A stretch of 64,000 nt of DNA. Origin: Pithys albifrons albifrons. Lineage: Eukaryota > Chordata > Aves > Passeriformes > Thamnophilidae. Under the pieces are notes generated by a model. That model had not been told where the DNA came from, did not search any database, and saw only the letters and a program-made list of their open reading frames with translations. The stretch spans positions 111,587,727-111,651,726 of the forward strand of contig NC_092458.1 in the NCBI RefSeq assembly GCF_047495875.1, read 5' to 3'. Positions 60,801 through 64,000 of this stretch are shown here, in pieces; the first letter of the stretch is position 1, and every line of letters begins with the position of its first letter. Both the position numbers and the translations under genes were made by a program.

Positions 60801-63800
60801 GCTTGTGTTTTTGGACAAGCTTCCAAGGTATCCCAGTATTCTTGCACTTGGGGTTTACCAGTGCATGCTCAGCCACAGCAGGGCAAATAATCTGTGTTGG
60901 AGTGTAGCTGCAGATATATCTGGGATTCAGAGCTTGCAGTTCTTGAGGGTTGAAGCTTTAAATCTACTGTGAGGCAGAGTATGAGCTGAACATGGAGCTG
61001 GAAATTGGGGTGTATATGTTTTGCTTGTCTGGCAATGGGCTGCTGGTGCATTGTGCTGCCCAGTTGCTTTGAGGCATCTGTCCTTGTTCTACTCACAGCA
61101 TTCCAGCTGCTTTTCAAATATCATGTCCCAATTACATCTCTTACTTTTTTTTCTTTAACAGTGTTAGCTATGTCTTTTAATTGAAATAAATTATGACCTT
61201 TATTTTTTAATTTGTACTTAGATGTGCAGTTTTTCTCTGATGCCAAACAATCGATTTTTTCTTGTGAATTCCAGTTTTTGAAAACTAAACCAGGTATTTG
61301 TTCCCATTTGACTTGTGCCACCTCAGTGTCATGCAATGTGCCTCTGGCCTGGGGTCCTCCCAGGGTGAGATACCAACTACCAGCAGCTCTGATGAGAGAG
61401 CTTCTGTCTCCCTTCCCCTAAAGACCCTGAAGGAGACACCAAATTAGGAGCAGGACAAAGGCAAAAAAGCCTCACTCGTACACCAGACTTCTGCCATTCT
61501 TCACCAGGTTATGTTTGGAGTCATGTGGCTGTTGCCACTTAAAATGAACCTGAATGTCTCTATTTTGTAATGACCAGAACACTGCAGTGTTCAAAAGCTG
61601 CTCTTGCTTCTCTTGTGCCTCAGCTAAATGTGGCTATTTTGCTACGAAATCAGACCAAGGCCCTTGTGATACCTTGGTTTATGGAAACAATAAATCAGTG
61701 TAAAATGGCTTTTCTGTGCTTGAAGTAGAAAATCACTAAGCAAAAATTATTTTAATAATTTCTTAGAGGTATCTTTTCAGATAAAATCTGTGCTTTCTGT
61801 AATTCAGATGTGCTTTTTATCTCATCAGCACTTCAGTACAAAGACCATCAATGTTTTAAATTGGCTCATTTTATGTTTATGAAGGCTTTCTATATTTTAA
61901 AAAATGTCAATTAAAAAGCTTACTGGTATATACTGATACTTCAAAAGGAGTAGAGAAAGATGTATGTTTTAGATAGTCAGAACTCCTGGGGTGAGTTGGG
62001 TTTAATATTTTGACAGAAAGAAGTTCCATTAAATCCATATAATTATCACCAAAGAAAGGTGCTTTTTTTCTTTATTAAAAAGCTTAACATTTTATCACAT
62101 TCAACATCAAGATTGATTTTTTTTTCCCCCTGGAGGCATCCATTTTATATTTAGAGTATTAAATGTATAGTCCTTGCAATACTGTGCTGTTATAAAGTTA
62201 CTATGCATCCCCTGTTTTTCAGACATTGAAATGACATCTTGTTTTCCAGAGTCTCAGTTCACTTGCCTTGATTAGATCCTTTGCTGTTGGGTTTTCATGA
62301 TCATCATTTGTAGTTTTCAGCTTGTTTTAAGATTTTAAGGACATTATGTGAGATTCATCATTAAAAGTCACCAGATATTTTTTGAATGTTAGCTTACAAA
62401 AATTGAAATAAATTAGAGCAGATTCACAACTCTGTCATGATGGCTTTCTGAAAATGAGCAGTACCAGCTGACCATGATCTACATTCCAAATGCTGTGTCC
62501 AGCCTGTCCTATGGCAGTGACACAGTCCATTGAAGTGGAAAACATGGAACTGCAATATTATGTGCTCAGCTGCTTCCTAGTTCATGGGTAGAATAATGTT
62601 GGCTGTACTTCTACGTGCCATGAAGCAGTTCTGTATCTCCTACAAATTAACCAGTCAGGGTGGGAAGAGCTTGGCCCTTTGAATGATTTAAGATAAAGAA
62701 AAGTAGAGAGGCAACTTGAAGCCCCAAGCCATTTAGAATCTGATTTTAGAAGAATATGATCCACAGGATAAGAGTAAAATTGTGAGATAGGGTGTGATAC
62801 TGACAGCATTTAGAGCGCTACTGTCAATCTAAGTGAAATGTAGGTTATATGGAGGGATTTGAAGGAAGAGGCTGAGAGTGCTTTGCTGACAAGAGAGAAG
62901 TGTGATTTTTAAGTATAAGAACTTCGCTTTGAAGAGGATAGCAAGTTTAGAAAAGGAATAGACAGAAAAAAGGAAGATGTATGAATGGTGGTATTATGAT
63001 GATGCTAATATCAGTAATGTTTAAGAAATAATGAGCCTAATGACATATGTGAAAATTCTTTTGAAAGGTATTGCAGGGAAACCTAACAATGTGGTATTCA
63101 TGGTTAGCAGTTTCTAAATCCTACTCTCTGCCTCAGTTTCCTTTAATGGAATTAGCTATTGTCCTGAATGTATTTGGAGTTTAAATATTTGTTCATTATT
63201 TTCCCTGTTTAAAAAGGAAATGAATGAAGAAAAAAGTCAAGCATTTTGGAAATCACTTTAGATTTGTATTTTCAAACTAGTTCAACACAAGACTGCATAA
63301 CAGGGCCACACTCTTGCTCGTCTACTTCATCCAGTTATTGTATTTGCTTGTTTTACTGATTTTACTTAAATTTTCTCAGGCCAGACTTGTAAATTGAGTA
63401 ACAGGATATAGAAAATACTATATTTGTATATTTTTTGTATTGGAACACTGAGCAAGTTCTTTGTTTGCTTCTTTGTGTAAAGTCCTGTCCTCAGTTGCAC
63501 ACATTTGTTACCCGCAATGATACAGAAAACAGAAGTTTGAGCTAGAATATTTTTAACCTGGTTAAGTTGGACAGGGAATCCTTAAGAGTGGGATTGTGGA
63601 AAGTCAGCTTTAGAAGATGCAGTCAGTCAGAGGCAGTTGTGTAAACACTTTTTCTCCTATCTTTGCAGTACATTGTGCCCAGCCCTCTCTCCATTTGTTC
63701 AGGGAGACACTTGTCTGATGCACTGTCTCCTCCAGCCCAAGATTTATACAGCTGGGTATGGATTTGTGCTATAAAACCCTGATGAAATGTTTTCAGTTGG

Positions 63801-64000
63801 GAGGCATCTCCGAAAGCTGAGTGTGAGTTAAAAGGAAACAACAGAGACACATAAACTGCAGGAGTTTAGGACTCCGTGTCCTGGTGAGAATTTCTGTCTG
63901 TGCATCAGAGCTTTCTCTGTAAACACTCTCGGCTGTTTCTGGTAGACTGGTGTAATGAAAGGAGCAGCAAAGCTTTGGCCTCACAAGTTAAATGTGTGCT
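57894..64000. other. Non-coding stretch, no gene seen
   Basis: AT-rich unique sequence with scattered chance ORFs of 60-84 codons and no recognised interspersed repeat. In other vertebrates the next gene after CADM2 is far away (VGLL3 in human), so a gene desert is expected here. Confidence 0.6.

Noticed and set aside
1..64000. CRISPR arrays, bacterial operons, phage or plasmid features
   Set aside because: No regularly spaced repeats and no prokaryotic genes; the sequence is vertebrate nuclear DNA.

Overview
The window is vertebrate, AT-rich and almost entirely non-coding. It looks like an avian genome, and a neoavian or passerine-type genome fits best. The reasons are three CR1 LINE fragments carrying the typical CR1 3' part and the ATTCTATG-type tail, short solo LTRs, and two coding exons nearly identical to the end of vertebrate CADM2. 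No bacterial-style genes, operons, CRISPR arrays or rRNA operons are present. Nearly all open reading frames of 60-120 codons are chance ORFs in intron or intergenic DNA.

Layout: 1-34618 is intron on the + strand of CADM2 (cell adhesion molecule 2, SynCAM2/Necl-3). 34619-34744 is the exon for the juxtamembrane stalk and transmembrane helix. 34745-36353 is a 1.6-kb intron. 36354-36472 is the terminal coding exon, with the protein 4.1-binding motif and the C-terminal EYFI PDZ ligand. The 3'UTR begins at 36473. A first plausible poly(A) signal lies at 37370 and a further one at 38519, so its true end is unknown. From roughly 38.5 kb to 64 kb I see no exon; this is probably long 3'UTR followed by gene desert.

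Mobile elements: CR1 fragments lie at about 5.3, 19.7 and 32.6 kb. A well-preserved 219-bp solo LTR with a 6-bp target-site duplication lies at 26298-26516, and a probable second LTR at 31980-32597. An unclassified tandem-repeat block lies at 8.4-9.5 kb. Two pairs of degenerate repeats (10.4/11.6 kb direct, 40.1/40.6 kb inverted) look like ancient element remains.

The most unusual object is a compact SINE at 57533-57882 flanked by a perfect 11-bp target-site duplication. Its head is a recognisable tRNA-Gln(CTG)-like sequence with A and B boxes, followed by a 5S rRNA-like block and an unrelated tail. This tRNA-then-5S order is the reverse of the 5S-then-tRNA order of AmnSINE1, and the intact duplication suggests lineage-specific retroposition.

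Limits: no alignment or database search was possible. Homology statements rest on recognition from memory, and element borders are approximate unless a target-site duplication fixes them.
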